A stretch of 24,782 nt of DNA, from the NCBI GenBank assembly GCA_035542775.1, contig DATKKX010000037.1, forward strand, positions 1 to 24,782, in the 5' to 3' direction. The DNA is from DATKKX01 sp035542775 (lineage in GTDB: Bacteria; Planctomycetota; Phycisphaerae; UBA1845; UTPLA1). The notes below the pieces were generated by a model. The model did no database searches. It saw nothing but the letters and a program-made list of their open reading frames with translations, and was not told where the DNA came from. Shown here piece by piece: positions 17,113 to 24,782 of this stretch (positions are counted from its first letter, which is position 1; the number at the start of each line of letters is the position of its first letter). A program made the translations under genes and the position numbers.

Positions 17113-17140
17113 ATTATGCACCGCAGGGCGATCCCGTCAA
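17113..17140 (-). promoter_or_regulatory. Promoter of the GH44 gene
   Basis: On the minus strand TTGACG (17140-17135), a 16-nt spacer and CATAAT (17118-17113) form a good sigma70-type promoter. The predicted leader is about 33 nt to the ATG at 17072. Confidence 0.55.
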
Positions 17141-17376
17141 CCTCGCCCCGCCGCGCGCCCCTGCCTCCTGACCGGTACGATCCACCGGCCGATGTTCCTG
17201 TCGTCCAATCATCTAGTCGCCTCTCTGCAACGAAGCGTTCAGCCAACCAACGACGCAAGTGTCATTCGGATAACCCCGTTCATCCAACGATAGAACGGAC
17301 TTTTCCAACAGCCCCAGTGTCCCCGGTTACCCGAGATGGCGAGCTTCCCGCTGACGCAAAACCGGTGCGAATTGGC

Positions 17377-17407
17377 TTGCACTCTGTCCGCCCAATAGCG
17401 GTAGAAT
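17377..17407 (+). promoter_or_regulatory. Weak promoter candidate for the YhfC-like gene
   Basis: TTGCAC (17377-17382) and TAGAAT (17402-17407) are 19 nt apart. The -10 is good, but the spacing is long. The start codon follows 26 bp later. Confidence 0.25.
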
Positions 17408-17433
17408 CCCGTCATCCGCCACAGGAGCATCCA

Positions 17434-18393
17434 ATGCACCTCCGCTTGAATTGGTCACGCGCGGCAATCGTGTCCGTTTTGTACATGACGGTGATGGCAT
17501 CGTGGTGTACGGCCCAGCCCGCCCCCTCGACAACTGAGCCGGCGACGTCCGCCCCATCGACGCCGGTCAGCCCTGAGGATATAGCCTACGCCTTCCGTAC
17601 CACCCTGGTGTCCGGCTTGGGCATGGTTGTCGTTGCCGCAGCCAGCCTGCTTTACTTCCGCAAACGTCTGAAGACGGACTGGCGATGGTTCGGGGTCGGC
17701 GCCGCCGTGTGGACGGTCGGGGTCATCCTGAAGTTCGCTTGGGCCGTGCCGCTGAACAAGACGATCCTGCATGGCCTGGAGCAAGCCATGCCGGCGCCGC
17801 TGTATCAGCTTGTCGCCGCCTTGTACATCGGGTTGCTCACCGGCGTCTTTGAAATCGGAATCACCCTCGTCGCGGGCCTGCTCTGGAAGAAGCTCTCAGC
17901 AGACTCCTCCCGGGCCATCGCCGTGGGCGTCGGTGCGGGCGTGTTCGAGGCTCTTCTGATCGGCCTGAGAAGCCTGAGCGCGGCCGCCGTGCTCCTGTCC
18001 GGGCTGGCAACGGAGCAGCTCGTGGGCGAAGTCCGCGCGGCGGCTCAGCTCACCTTCCTCGCCTGGCTCTGCGGCCCCGTCGAGCGGCTGATCGCGATCC
18101 TGTGCCACATCTCTTCGCGCGCGTTGACGCTCCTGACCATTGCCACAGGCCGATGGCGCTACTTCTGGTCGGGATTCGCGCTCATGACGGCCCTGGACGG
18201 CGTCGCCGGATACTATCTGCTGACCGGTCAAACCAAGACACTATCCATCTGGTGGATCGAGTTGACCATCGCGCCGTTTGCCGTTCTGAGCATACCGCTC
18301 ATCCGCTGTTGCCTGCGCCGCTGGCCGACAACAACAGCCGCTGCCGTGGAGGCCGAACGCCCGGCCGAGCCCCCCGCAACACCCGCCACGTGA
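17434..18393 (+). CDS. YhfC-like intramembrane metalloprotease family protein
   Basis: The 319-residue membrane protein starts at an ATG preceded by AGGAG with a 6-nt gap. A signal-like hydrophobic segment (about 9-27) is followed by a Ser/Thr/Pro-rich stretch. About seven transmembrane segments come next, near 57-75, 86-106, 122-150, 161-190, 204-236, 244-264 and 272-292. Conserved-looking polar residues lie inside the helices: E140 (GVFEIG), E172 (GVFEALLIG) and ERLIAILCH (E217, R218, H225). This arrangement resembles the YhfC/DUF2324 family, proposed intramembrane metalloproteases related to CAAX proteases. Family assignment is from motif memory only. The C-terminal tail is Ala/Pro/Glu-rich. 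It appears monocistronic and its substrate is unknown. Confidence 0.65.
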   Translation: MHLRLNWSRAAIVSVLYMTVMASWCTAQPAPSTTEPATSAPSTPVSPEDIAYAFRTTLVSGLGMVVVAAASLLYFRKRLKTDWRWFGVGAAVWTVGVILKFAWAVPLNKTILHGLEQAMPAPLYQLVAALYIGLLTGVFEIGITLVAGLLWKKLSADSSRAIAVGVGAGVFEALLIGLRSLSAAAVLLSGLATEQLVGEVRAAAQLTFLAWLCGPVERLIAILCHISSRALTLLTIATGRWRYFWSGFALMTALDGVAGYYLLTGQTKTLSIWWIELTIAPFAVLSIPLIRCCLRRWPTTTAAAVEAERPAEPPATPAT

Positions 18394-18566
18394 GGCCCCA
18401 GGTTGATCCGCCGATATGCAACCCGCCAAGGCAGAACAGTGGGAATCCTTCATCCTTCATCCTTCCTCCTTGATAGCCTTCGCGCCTCTGCGCCTTTGCG
18501 TGAGCTCTCCCGCCGACCCCCATCCCCGCCTGCGACCTGCGCCCTCAAGATATTTTCCCGGCGGAC

Positions 18567-18594
18567 TTGACTTTCGCAAAATGTTTGGTATAGT
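18567..18594 (+). promoter_or_regulatory. Strong orphan sigma70-type promoter
   Basis: TTGACT (18567-18572), a 16-nt AT-rich spacer and TATAGT (18589-18594) make the best consensus promoter in the window. The predicted start is near 18601. The next annotated gene is on the opposite strand, so its product is unknown. Confidence 0.6.
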
Positions 18595-18600
18595 TACTGG

Positions 18601-18753
18601 TGCACGGCGTCTGGCGCCTCCCGTGCCTGAAAGTCGAGAGGTCCATGCTGACAACCGTCTTCCAGAAAAGCGGCTCACACCCCGGTCCGACCTTCGCCCC
18701 TCGGCACCAGACACTAAAAAGTTGCGCCTGGTTGCGGCTGGTTGCACTTTTTT
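18601..18753 (+). ncRNA. Candidate small RNA downstream of the orphan promoter
   Basis: A transcript from the promoter at 18567-18594 would begin with a GCACGG/CCGTGC stem (about 18602-18625). It could end at an imperfect stem, AAAAAG paired with CTTTTT (18716-18752), followed by a short T-run. No Rfam-like fold is recognised. An alternative is a short leader of a peptide starting at 18643, which has only a poor ribosome binding site. Confidence 0.25.
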
Positions 18754-18870
18754 CCCAGACCCGCCCAAGCGCAACTGACGCAGAGCCGCCCCGCATCGTC
18801 CACCGCCACGCCGTCACCGGAGCCGAAGGCTGGCCCGCCGCGGGCCCGGCGGCCGACCGTTCGCCAAACC

Positions 18871-20424
18871 TCAAACCTTCGCAACGCGTGACGGCACCGG
18901 CAATCCGTTCTGGTCCAACGTGTAGGCGTAGGCCTCCTTCAAATTCGATTTGCCGCTGTCGGTGTAAATGAGCATCCGGCGGCCGTCGGTGCGGGTCTTG
19001 ACGATGCCGTAGCCCGGCCGACTGAAACTGAAGAATGCGCCCCGCTTGTCATCCTCTTTCTTGTCCGTCAGCCGGGCCCATCCTTCGACATTGAAGAAGG
19101 CCACCAGTTCCGTCACAAAGATCAGCGGCTCGTCGACCCGGGAGTGCCGCCCCAACGCTCCCATCAATGTCGCGCGGGGATGGATGAACTCCTTTTTCGC
19201 CGACTCATCGCCGCTGGAGACGACGCTGACAATCGGCGAGACCATCTGGAAAAACGCCCCGGAGAAATCCGCCGAGCCGTGGTGCGGAACCTTGAACACC
19301 TCCGAGCGGACATTGATCTCGCCGGACTGGTGTTTCCTGGCTAGCACGCGGCTGGCTTCGTCGTTGAGGTCTCCGGAGAGAAGATAGCTGAACCCGCCGT
19401 AGCGGAGGCGGAGCACCACCGAGTGGCCGTTAATGGTGTGGGATGACGAGAGGCCCCGGAAGCCCTCCTCGCCAAGGTCCAGAGACTCGTGGCCCATCCG
19501 CGGTCCTTCAGGCGGAGTACCCAGGAACTTCAGGCCCCTCACGCCGTCCACTGTCGTGAGGAACGGCCCCAGCACCGATATGGCCAGGTCATTGGTCTTG
19601 AAGAACTCAAAGGCCTCGTCGTCCCCGAACGAAAGCCTGCGAAACTCGATCTCGCCACGTTCGTTCCAGGCCGTCAGGGCTTTCTTCCATTCCTTGAACT
19701 CCTGGTTCATTTCCTTATCGGGCACATCGAGGAGGCTGTCCACCAGGCCGGTGATGATGGTCTCGCCCCCGACCTTCATGGTCGGGCCCAATGATTCGCT
19801 TTCGGGGACTGATTCGCCGTTCATCGTGGACGGTCTCTTGACGAGGCCGTTGTGATAGACACGCTTGGGAGAGATGAACAGCCGCTTTCGGGGCTCCTCG
19901 TTTTTCTCCGACCGGAAGATCTCGGTCAGTCCCTTGACGTGATCGATATCACCGTGCGACACCACGATGCAGTCGATCTGCTTGGGCTCTGCCTGGCTGG
20001 TCCCTCGGAAGCGGGCCGCCAGGTAGCGGGCGAACATCTGGTTTTCGCCGCCGTCCAGCAGAATGACCTTGCCGTCGGGCGATTCAATGACGGCTCCGTC
20101 TCCCTGCTGGACGTCGACGAAATTCACCTTGAGAACATCGTTGTCCTTTTGAGGAATCACCACGTCGGCCGGCGTGATCTTCGCGCCATCCGCTTTAAGA
20201 GCGGATTTCGGCGGAACGATATATCCCTCCGTCTTCACCGGGAGGATGCTGCCGTTCTCCTTGGTCTCGAACTTGACGGTATTGACCCGCAGGTGCGTGT
20301 CCGTGGTTTCGAGGACCTCGACGGAATCACCCCAGGCGAGCGTATTCAGCAGTTTGCGGGCCTTTGCATCAGGCTTGTCGTAAATACTCGCCAGATCCAC
20401 GTTGATAACACATTGCTTGGCCAT
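18871..20424 (-). CDS. ComEC-like metallo-beta-lactamase-fold hydrolase with N-terminal SH3-like region
   Basis: The 517-residue soluble protein starts at the ATG at 20424, preceded by AAGGAG with an 8-nt gap. Residues about 1-75 look like a bacterial SH3-like domain (ASIYDKPDAKARKLLNTLAWG). The MBL domain (about 98-430) opens with NFVDVQQGDGAVIESPDG. It carries the metal-binding SHGDIDH motif (H157, D159, D161, H162), a D352 in LSGDLND and H381/H382 in VPHHGS, as in the MBL domain of ComEC/Rec2. Charged insertions lie at about 170-280. No signal peptide or membrane segment is visible, unlike ComEC itself, so it is likely cytoplasmic. The substrate may be a nucleic acid or nucleotide phosphodiester, but this is unproven. 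It stands alone between convergent and divergent neighbours. Confidence 0.85.
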   Translation of the reverse strand: MAKQCVINVDLASIYDKPDAKARKLLNTLAWGDSVEVLETTDTHLRVNTVKFETKENGSILPVKTEGYIVPPKSALKADGAKITPADVVIPQKDNDVLKVNFVDVQQGDGAVIESPDGKVILLDGGENQMFARYLAARFRGTSQAEPKQIDCIVVSHGDIDHVKGLTEIFRSEKNEEPRKRLFISPKRVYHNGLVKRPSTMNGESVPESESLGPTMKVGGETIITGLVDSLLDVPDKEMNQEFKEWKKALTAWNERGEIEFRRLSFGDDEAFEFFKTNDLAISVLGPFLTTVDGVRGLKFLGTPPEGPRMGHESLDLGEEGFRGLSSSHTINGHSVVLRLRYGGFSYLLSGDLNDEASRVLARKHQSGEINVRSEVFKVPHHGSADFSGAFFQMVSPIVSVVSSGDESAKKEFIHPRATLMGALGRHSRVDEPLIFVTELVAFFNVEGWARLTDKKEDDKRGAFFSFSRPGYGIVKTRTDGRRMLIYTDSGKSNLKEAYAYTLDQNGLPVPSRVAKV

Positions 20425-20951
20425 CTTAGTAACTCCTTCGTTTGTTAAAGAGGTGCCTTGGGTCCTTCTGCCCCAAGTGTGTTGAGAGATGCTGCTCTCA
20501 CGATTTACTTCTCGATCCGCCGCCCGTCTCAATATGCCAAGGAAGCAGACGAGAACTCCTTCTTAGACCAGCGCCCCAGCCTGGGCACGCTCGTGAATCC
20601 GCGGACACTGAGCTGGCGCACCGCTCCGGCATCGGGCGTTTCGCGGATGCGCCTTCAGCACCAGCGATCGATGACACCTGCGGCATGGGACGGTTGGACG
20701 CGAAGTAGAGAGTTGATCGAAGCGCACACGCCCCGTCGATGGGCCGTAGATGGCATCCGAAAACCCGAAGTCCCCATGTTGCCGCCACATCCACGGCTTG
20801 TCAAGCATAAAGCATATCGGGTTCTGCATGCCTGGCTCGGATCGAGCGAAGATGCATACTCCATTGCCGATGGTCCTCCTTGCGAGTATGCTATTTGCCT
20901 GCCTCTTGCCGATAGCTACTAGGAGGCCATAGGAACCAGGACCGCCGGACT
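20425..20951. other. Divergent gene-free region
   Basis: These 527 bp separate the divergent MBL and amidase genes. A small stem (CTTGGG/CCCAAG, about 20457-20476) lies in the MBL leader, and a promoter for the amidase is at 20864-20892. Open frames on both strands lack ribosome binding sites and family similarity. No repeat or RNA gene was recognised. Confidence 0.55.
20864..20892 (+). promoter_or_regulatory. Promoter candidate for the amidase gene
   Basis: TTGCCG (20864-20869) and TATGCT (20887-20892) are 17 nt apart. This predicts a leader of about 50 nt before the GTG at 20952. An AGGAGG at 20921-20926 is too far from the GTG to serve as its ribosome binding site. Confidence 0.4.
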
Positions 20952-21680
20952 GTGACTCGCAAGCCCCCTCTCATCCTTGGAATTGTCGTCGCAATCGTCG
21001 CAGGCGCGGGCTGTCAGCAACAACAGACCACAAAGATCGCCGACCTGGACCCCTACGTCGGCCATTACCCATCCGGAGCCCGCCCCCTTCCGCCCAAGCA
21101 GCAGCCTCCCCCGCCGCCTAAACAGACCGGGGGCTCTCTTAAGGGCGCCACCATCGTTGTCGATGCCGGGCACGGCGGCCATGACCCAGGCGCTCGCGGC
21201 CTCTCCGCCACGGCGGAAAAGCAGATCAACCTAAACATCGCGATGGACCTGGCCCGCCTGCTCCAGAGTCGCGGTGCGAAGGTCGTTACCACCCGCAATG
21301 GCGACCATTTTGTGGAGCTCGATGACCGCGCCGCCACCGCGGACAGCACTCACGCCGACCTCTTCGTCTCCATCCACGCTGATTCATCCAAGAAATCCGG
21401 CATATCCGGCACCACTGTCTACATCTCCCGCACACCATCGGCGCAGAGCTCTCACGCCGCCCAGTGCATCGCCTCGGCCCTGGAGCGAGCAGGCATCGAG
21501 TGCCGGGGCGTCCATGGCGCCGGCTACCGCGTCCTTGTCGGTCACTCTCGTCCCGCCGTCCTCGTGGAATGCGGCTTCCTGACTAATCGCGCCGACGCCC
21601 AGCGCCTGAACAACTCAGGCTTCCAGTCCAAAATGGCCGAGGCCATCGCCGAGGGAATCGCCCAGCACTTCAGCGGCTGA
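20952..21680 (+). CDS. N-acetylmuramoyl-L-alanine amidase (Amidase_3), probable lipoprotein
   Basis: This zinc amidase cleaves the bond between muramic acid and the stem peptide of peptidoglycan. The 242-residue protein starts at a GTG with no good ribosome binding site nearby. A basic N-terminus and hydrophobic segment (7-20) lead to C21, which could be lipidated, though the lipobox AGAGC is weak. A Pro-rich linker (44-57) precedes the Amidase_3 domain (65-240). Zinc ligands are H74 (DAGHGG), E89 (TAEKQINL) and H142 (SIHAD), with the catalytic E206 in VLVECGFLTN. All are present, so activity is likely. It would act in the cell envelope, possibly in daughter-cell separation or wall turnover. 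It converges with the transsulfuration operon (27 bp between stops). Confidence 0.92.
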   Translation: MTRKPPLILGIVVAIVAGAGCQQQQTTKIADLDPYVGHYPSGARPLPPKQQPPPPPKQTGGSLKGATIVVDAGHGGHDPGARGLSATAEKQINLNIAMDLARLLQSRGAKVVTTRNGDHFVELDDRAATADSTHADLFVSIHADSSKKSGISGTTVYISRTPSAQSSHAAQCIASALERAGIECRGVHGAGYRVLVGHSRPAVLVECGFLTNRADAQRLNNSGFQSKMAEAIAEGIAQHFSG

Positions 21681-21707
21681 TGCTCGAGTACCTCGCGTCC
21701 ATCCCGC

Positions 21708-22877
21708 TTATCGCGGCGCAAGCGCGCTATCGAGGTCCTCGATAAGATCAGCGGCGTCCTCGATACCGACACTGAGACGGACCAGGCCGTCGACAACGCC
21801 GATACGCTCGCGCTGTTCACGGGGCACTGATGCGTGCGTCATCGTCGCGGGGTGGCTGATGAGCGACTCGACACCGCCGAGGCTCTCGGCGCAGGCGAAT
21901 ACTCCGGTGCGAGATAAGAACCGCTGAGCGGGTGTCAGTCCCCCCGCGAGGACGCAACTGACGATGCCGCCGCTGCCGGTCATCTGACGCCGGGCCAACT
22001 GGTAGTCGGGATGCGAGTCGAGGCCGGGATAGATCACCTCCGCAAACTCGCGCCGGCCTGCTGCCCAGCGGGCGACCTGCAACGCGTTCTCGCAGTGCCG
22101 TGCCATACGCACATGCAGTGTCTTGATGCCTCGATGCGTCAGGAAGCACTCGAAGGGCCCCGGCACTGCCCCGGCGGCGTTCTGATAGAACTTGATTGGC
22201 GTCAGCAATTCAGCCTCCGCCGCGACGACGGCCCCGCCGATCACGTCGGAATGCCCGCCCAGATACTTCGTCGTGCTGTGCACGACCAGATCGGCGCCCA
22301 GCTCGATGGGCCGTTGCAGCGCCGGCGTCGCAAAGGTGTTGTCCACCGCCAGAAGCACACGCTTGTCCGCCGGGCGACTCGCATTCACGTTGCGCAGCAT
22401 TCGGGAAATCGCGGCGATGTCCAGCAGCCGCAGCATCGGATTGGTCGGCGTCTCTATCCAAATGAGCCGCGTCGATCCGTCCAGGAGGCCGGCGAAAGCC
22501 GCCGGATCTGTGCTGTCGCTGTATCGCGCATCGAGGCCCCAGGGTGTAAACACTCGCTCGAAGAGACGATACGTGCCGCCGTACAAATCGCTGAATGCGA
22601 CGAGTGAGTCGCCTGGCCGGAGCAAGGCGTGAATTATGGCCGTCGTGGCCGCAAGACCGGAGGCGAAAGCCGCCGCAGCCTGACCCCCTTCGATTGCAGC
22701 GAGACAATCTTCGAGGTTCCGCCGCGTGGGGTTGTCGGTCCGCGAGTACTCAAAGCCCTTGTGGTGACCGGGGCCGTCTTGCGTGTAGGTACTGGTGACA
22801 TGAACCGGCGGGACGGTTGCGCCAGTGGACGGGTCAGGCTGCTGGCCTGCGTGGATGGCTGTCGTGGCGAACTTCAT
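21708..22877 (-). CDS. Cystathionine gamma-synthase/gamma-lyase family PLP enzyme
   Basis: The 389-residue protein belongs to the Cys/Met metabolism PLP enzyme family. The PLP lysine is K204 in HSTTKYLGGHSD. Other family marks are the EYSRTDNPTR segment (43-52), SGLAATTA (73-80), ETPTNPMLR (142-150), DNTFATP (179-185) and SLGGVESLISHPA near the C-terminus. It is close in overall wording to actinobacterial MetB proteins encoded beside cystathionine beta-synthase. Next to cbs it most likely acts as a gamma-lyase, releasing cysteine from cystathionine; gamma-synthase activity cannot be excluded from sequence. I choose the ATG at 22877 (GGAG, 6-nt gap) over the longer open frame to 22955, which lacks family similarity. 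It is the last gene of the operon, 84 bp after cbs. Confidence 0.93.
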   Translation of the reverse strand: MKFATTAIHAGQQPDPSTGATVPPVHVTSTYTQDGPGHHKGFEYSRTDNPTRRNLEDCLAAIEGGQAAAAFASGLAATTAIIHALLRPGDSLVAFSDLYGGTYRLFERVFTPWGLDARYSDSTDPAAFAGLLDGSTRLIWIETPTNPMLRLLDIAAISRMLRNVNASRPADKRVLLAVDNTFATPALQRPIELGADLVVHSTTKYLGGHSDVIGGAVVAAEAELLTPIKFYQNAAGAVPGPFECFLTHRGIKTLHVRMARHCENALQVARWAAGRREFAEVIYPGLDSHPDYQLARRQMTGSGGIVSCVLAGGLTPAQRFLSRTGVFACAESLGGVESLISHPATMTHASVPREQRERIGVVDGLVRLSVGIEDAADLIEDLDSALAPR

Positions 22878-22923
22878 GGCGGCTCCAGGTGTTGGTTCAC
22901 AAGAAAGGGTTCCGCTTAGCCTG

Positions 22924-22956
22924 GGTGCGAGAATCCGCCCGTGGCGGACTCGCACC
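22924..22956. promoter_or_regulatory. Intercistronic hairpin between cbs and the gamma-synthase/lyase gene
   Basis: GGTGCGAG, two bulged As and TCCGCC pair with GGCGGA and CTCGCACC across a 3-nt loop. This 14-bp stem starts 5 nt after the cbs stop codon. No T-run follows on the minus strand, so it may stabilise or process the mRNA, or lower expression of the downstream gene, rather than terminate. Confidence 0.45.
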
Positions 22957-22961
22957 GGCGA

Positions 22962-24332
22962 TCAGGGGCGATCCCAATACTCGACCAGATCGATCCGGGT
23001 GATAATCCCCGCGATCTCACCGCCGCGTCGGACCAGCGCGCCGGAATTGCCCGACATCAGCAGGCGGTAAACTTCGTCCAAGGAAGTCTCGGCGTCAACC
23101 TCCGGGAGCGGCCGAGCCATCACTTCCTTCAGCGGGCGACGGCGTTGCTCGGCATCGTCGTGGAGCAATCGGGCGAGGGTGACGTCCTGAATGCCGCCGA
23201 CAGGGCGGCCGTTTTCCAGAATCGGGATCTGCGAGACACCATGCTCGCGCAAGAGAGCGGCAGCGTCATCCACGGTATGTTGCGGTGTCAGCCAGAGCAG
23301 GCGGGCCTTCGGTTTCATGGCCAGGATGTCTTCGGCCGTCGCCCGGCGCTCCTCACCCTTGCCGAAGCCGTTCTCTCGCAGCCAGTCATCGTCGTAGAAC
23401 TTGCTGAGGTAGTTGCGCCCGGTATCCGGCATCATGATCACGACGACGTCATCGCGGGTGAGCCTTTCCGCATAGCGGAGAGCCGCAGCGGTCGCCGTTC
23501 CCGCTGATCCCCCCACCAGCAGGCCCTCCGTCCGGGCGAGCCTCCGGGCAGCGCCGAACGACTCGGCATCGGTCACGCGGACCCACTCGTCGACGACCTG
23601 GGCGTTAAAGGTCTTCGGCACACAGTCTTCGCCAATACCTTCGACCTTCCAGCTTCCAGGCGTCCCGCCCGAGAGGATGGAACCGGCTGGGTCGGCCCCG
23701 ACAATTCGCACCCGCGGATTGCGCTCCTTGAGATATCGACCGACCCCGGAAATGGTGCCGCCCGTTCCGACGCCCGCGACCAAGCACGTCACCGTACCCT
23801 CTGTTTGCTCCCAGATCTCCGGCCCGGTCGTCAGGTAATGGACTTGAGGGTTGGCCATGTTGGCGAACTGGTCCGGCCGCCAGGCATGGGGAATTTCATT
23901 GGCCAGGCGATTGGCCACGCTGGTGTAGCTGTCCGGGGAATCCGGGGACACATTGGTGGGTACGACGACGACTTCCGCGCCATAAGCCCTCAACAGGCTG
24001 ATCTTCTCCCGGCTCATCTTGTCCGGCATGACGAAGATGCATCGATATCCCCGGATCGCCGCGACCATGGCCAGGCCGACGCCGGTATTACCCGCCGTGG
24101 CTTCGATAATGGTCGACACGCCGGGCTTGATCCGCCCTTCGGCCTCAGCCTGATCGATCATGGCCTGCCCGATGCGGTCTTTGACGCTGCCGCCGGGATT
24201 GAAGAATTCGACCTTCCCGTAGATGGGACACGGCACCTGCCCCGCAAATCGCCTTAAACGCACCAGCGGTGTGTGGCCGATAGCCGCCAGGAGCGTCTCA
24301 CACCTTCGCACAGCATGGTCATTGTCTCGCAT
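22962..24332 (-). CDS. cbs: Cystathionine beta-synthase with C-terminal CBS domain pair
   Basis: This PLP enzyme condenses homocysteine with serine (or an activated serine) to cystathionine, the first step of reverse transsulfuration. The catalytic domain (about 12-320) has the PLP lysine K51 in NPGGSVKDR, the phosphate/substrate loop EATAGNTG (77-84), and the glycine loop GVGTGGTISG (187-196). The C-terminal third holds two CBS domains (about 345-390 and 405-455), as in full-length bacterial and eukaryotic CBS; they could bind an adenosyl ligand such as SAM. There is no heme-binding extension. The ATG at 24332 follows a G-rich stretch GGGGGGTGG. It lies 16 bp after the Rrf2 regulator gene and 84 bp before the gamma-synthase/lyase gene, so all three are probably one transcript. 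Confidence 0.94.
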   Translation of the reverse strand: MRDNDHAVRRCETLLAAIGHTPLVRLRRFAGQVPCPIYGKVEFFNPGGSVKDRIGQAMIDQAEAEGRIKPGVSTIIEATAGNTGVGLAMVAAIRGYRCIFVMPDKMSREKISLLRAYGAEVVVVPTNVSPDSPDSYTSVANRLANEIPHAWRPDQFANMANPQVHYLTTGPEIWEQTEGTVTCLVAGVGTGGTISGVGRYLKERNPRVRIVGADPAGSILSGGTPGSWKVEGIGEDCVPKTFNAQVVDEWVRVTDAESFGAARRLARTEGLLVGGSAGTATAAALRYAERLTRDDVVVIMMPDTGRNYLSKFYDDDWLRENGFGKGEERRATAEDILAMKPKARLLWLTPQHTVDDAAALLREHGVSQIPILENGRPVGGIQDVTLARLLHDDAEQRRRPLKEVMARPLPEVDAETSLDEVYRLLMSGNSGALVRRGGEIAGIITRIDLVEYWDRP

Positions 24333-24348
24333 GAGCCACCCCCCGTTG

Positions 24349-24782
24349 TCAGATGCAGTAGTTCGCTACAGGCGTTTGAGCGTTTAGGCTTTCTCGTTCG
24401 ATCAGATCTGCGTAGCTGGTCGCGGCAAAGATGCCGCTTACCGTCGTTGCCGCCTGCTCGAGCAGAGCAGCCAGAACTCCGTCCCCCCAAACATAGTCAT
24501 CGCGAGAACGCCTCGCCCGGAAAGCAGCCGGAGGCTCGATCGGCCCATCCACCGCGGAAATGACGTCTTCCACAGAGAGGCCTCGCGGTTCAACCGCCAG
24601 GCTGTAGCCACCCCTGGCTCCGCGATGAGATCGCACGATGCCGGCCCGTCGCAGGTCCGTCAGTATGACAGCCAGAAAGCCGGCCGGGATTTTTTGAGCC
24701 TCGGCGATTTCGGCGATCGTCAGCGACCGGTCGACACCGTGGTGGGCCAATTCCAGCGTTGCTCGGATCGCGTAACGACATC
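24349..24782 (-). CDS. Rrf2-family transcriptional regulator, CymR-like; 5' end beyond the window
   Basis: The visible 143 residues are open to the right edge of the window and begin CRYAIRATLELA, which corresponds to about residue 8 of Rrf2 proteins, so only the first few residues are missing. The winged helix-turn-helix spans LTIAEIAEAQKIPAGFLAVILTDL with the wing GARGGYSL. The three-cysteine iron-sulfur cluster loop of IscR is absent: the region after the wing (about 75-110) has no Cys, and the only other Cys is near the C-terminus. This agrees with the CymR type, which in Firmicutes controls cysteine and transsulfuration genes. Heading the cbs operon by 16 bp supports local control of sulfur metabolism, an inference. 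No binding site can be seen because the promoter lies outside the window. Confidence 0.88.
   Translation of the reverse strand, partial: CRYAIRATLELAHHGVDRSLTIAEIAEAQKIPAGFLAVILTDLRRAGIVRSHRGARGGYSLAVEPRGLSVEDVISAVDGPIEPPAAFRARRSRDDYVWGDGVLAALLEQAATTVSGIFAATSYADLIERESLNAQTPVANYCI

Larger units (their letters stand above)
17073..17433. other. Divergent intergenic region
   Basis: These 361 bp lie between the divergent GH44 and YhfC-like genes. They hold the GH44 promoter near 17113-17140 and a weak plus-strand promoter near 17377-17407. I find no gene or repeat in the rest. Confidence 0.6.
18394..18870. other. Intergenic region with an orphan promoter
   Basis: These 477 bp lie between the convergent YhfC-like and MBL genes. 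The segment around 18479-18510 has the CTTCGCGCCTCTGCGCCTTT wording of a widespread intergenic repeat. A strong promoter lies at 18567-18594. Open frames downstream have poor starts and no recognisable similarity. Confidence 0.55.

Noticed and set aside
15729..17171. Plus-strand open frame (480 codons) opposite GH44
   Set aside because: Antisense shadow of the GH44 gene, with no recognisable domain and a composition typical of a reversed GC-rich gene.
20458..20922. Possible 154-codon gene in the region upstream of the amidase
   Set aside because: It needs a TTG start without a ribosome binding site, shows no family similarity, and is followed by a better promoter for the amidase inside it.
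1..24782. tRNA, rRNA, insertion sequence or prophage genes
   Set aside because: Reading both strands I saw no tRNA-like T-arm sequences, no rRNA, and no transposase, integrase or phage structural protein.

Overview
The window is GC-rich and reads as a free-living anaerobic bacterium, most likely a member of the Planctomycetota (Phycisphaerae-like). This placement is inferred from several signs: large secreted proteins that end in a planctomycete-style two-loop dockerin with a conserved Cys, a secreted protein with the pseudopilin-like C-terminal tail common in that phylum, dispersed palindromic repeats, and a bacterial-type CO dehydrogenase/acetyl-CoA synthase cluster. No rRNA or tRNA marker is present to confirm it.

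Positions 1-7594 (minus strand) hold one operon of the carbonyl branch of the Wood-Ljungdahl pathway. In transcription order it encodes an AcsF/CooC-type nickel ATPase, a core-MetE-type methionine synthase, CooC, the CO dehydrogenase catalytic subunit CooS/AcsA, and acetyl-CoA synthase AcsB. AcsB runs off the left edge of the window. Its frame continues about 135 residues past the normal AcsB end into what looks like the start of AcsD, the small subunit of the corrinoid iron-sulfur protein, so it is probably an AcsB-AcsD fusion. CooS makes CO, AcsB joins CO, methyl and CoA, the two ATPases load nickel, and the methionine synthase may draw methyl groups from the same corrinoid protein. A hairpin repeat of about 86 bp sits exactly between cooS and acsB, and the cooS 3' end is duplicated on its far side. 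A second palindromic repeat occurs both after cooC and inside the acsB linker.

Positions 7595-7775 are a compact divergent promoter region with two dyads. Positions 7776-17072 encode three large exported proteins: a sialidase/BNR-like propeller protein (+), a subtilisin-family protease with dockerin (-), and a GH44 glycoside hydrolase with dockerin (-). A 590-bp spacer with a 70-bp tandem repeat separates the last two.

Positions 17434-21680 hold a YhfC-like membrane protein (+), an orphan strong promoter with no convincing gene, a soluble ComEC-like metallo-beta-lactamase-fold protein with an N-terminal SH3-like region (-), and a lipoprotein-like N-acetylmuramoyl-L-alanine amidase (+).

Positions 21708-24782 (minus strand) form a transsulfuration operon. 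It encodes an Rrf2-family regulator without the IscR cysteine cluster (cut by the right edge), cystathionine beta-synthase with two CBS domains, and a PLP cystathionine gamma-synthase/lyase. It probably converts homocysteine to cysteine under CymR-like control.
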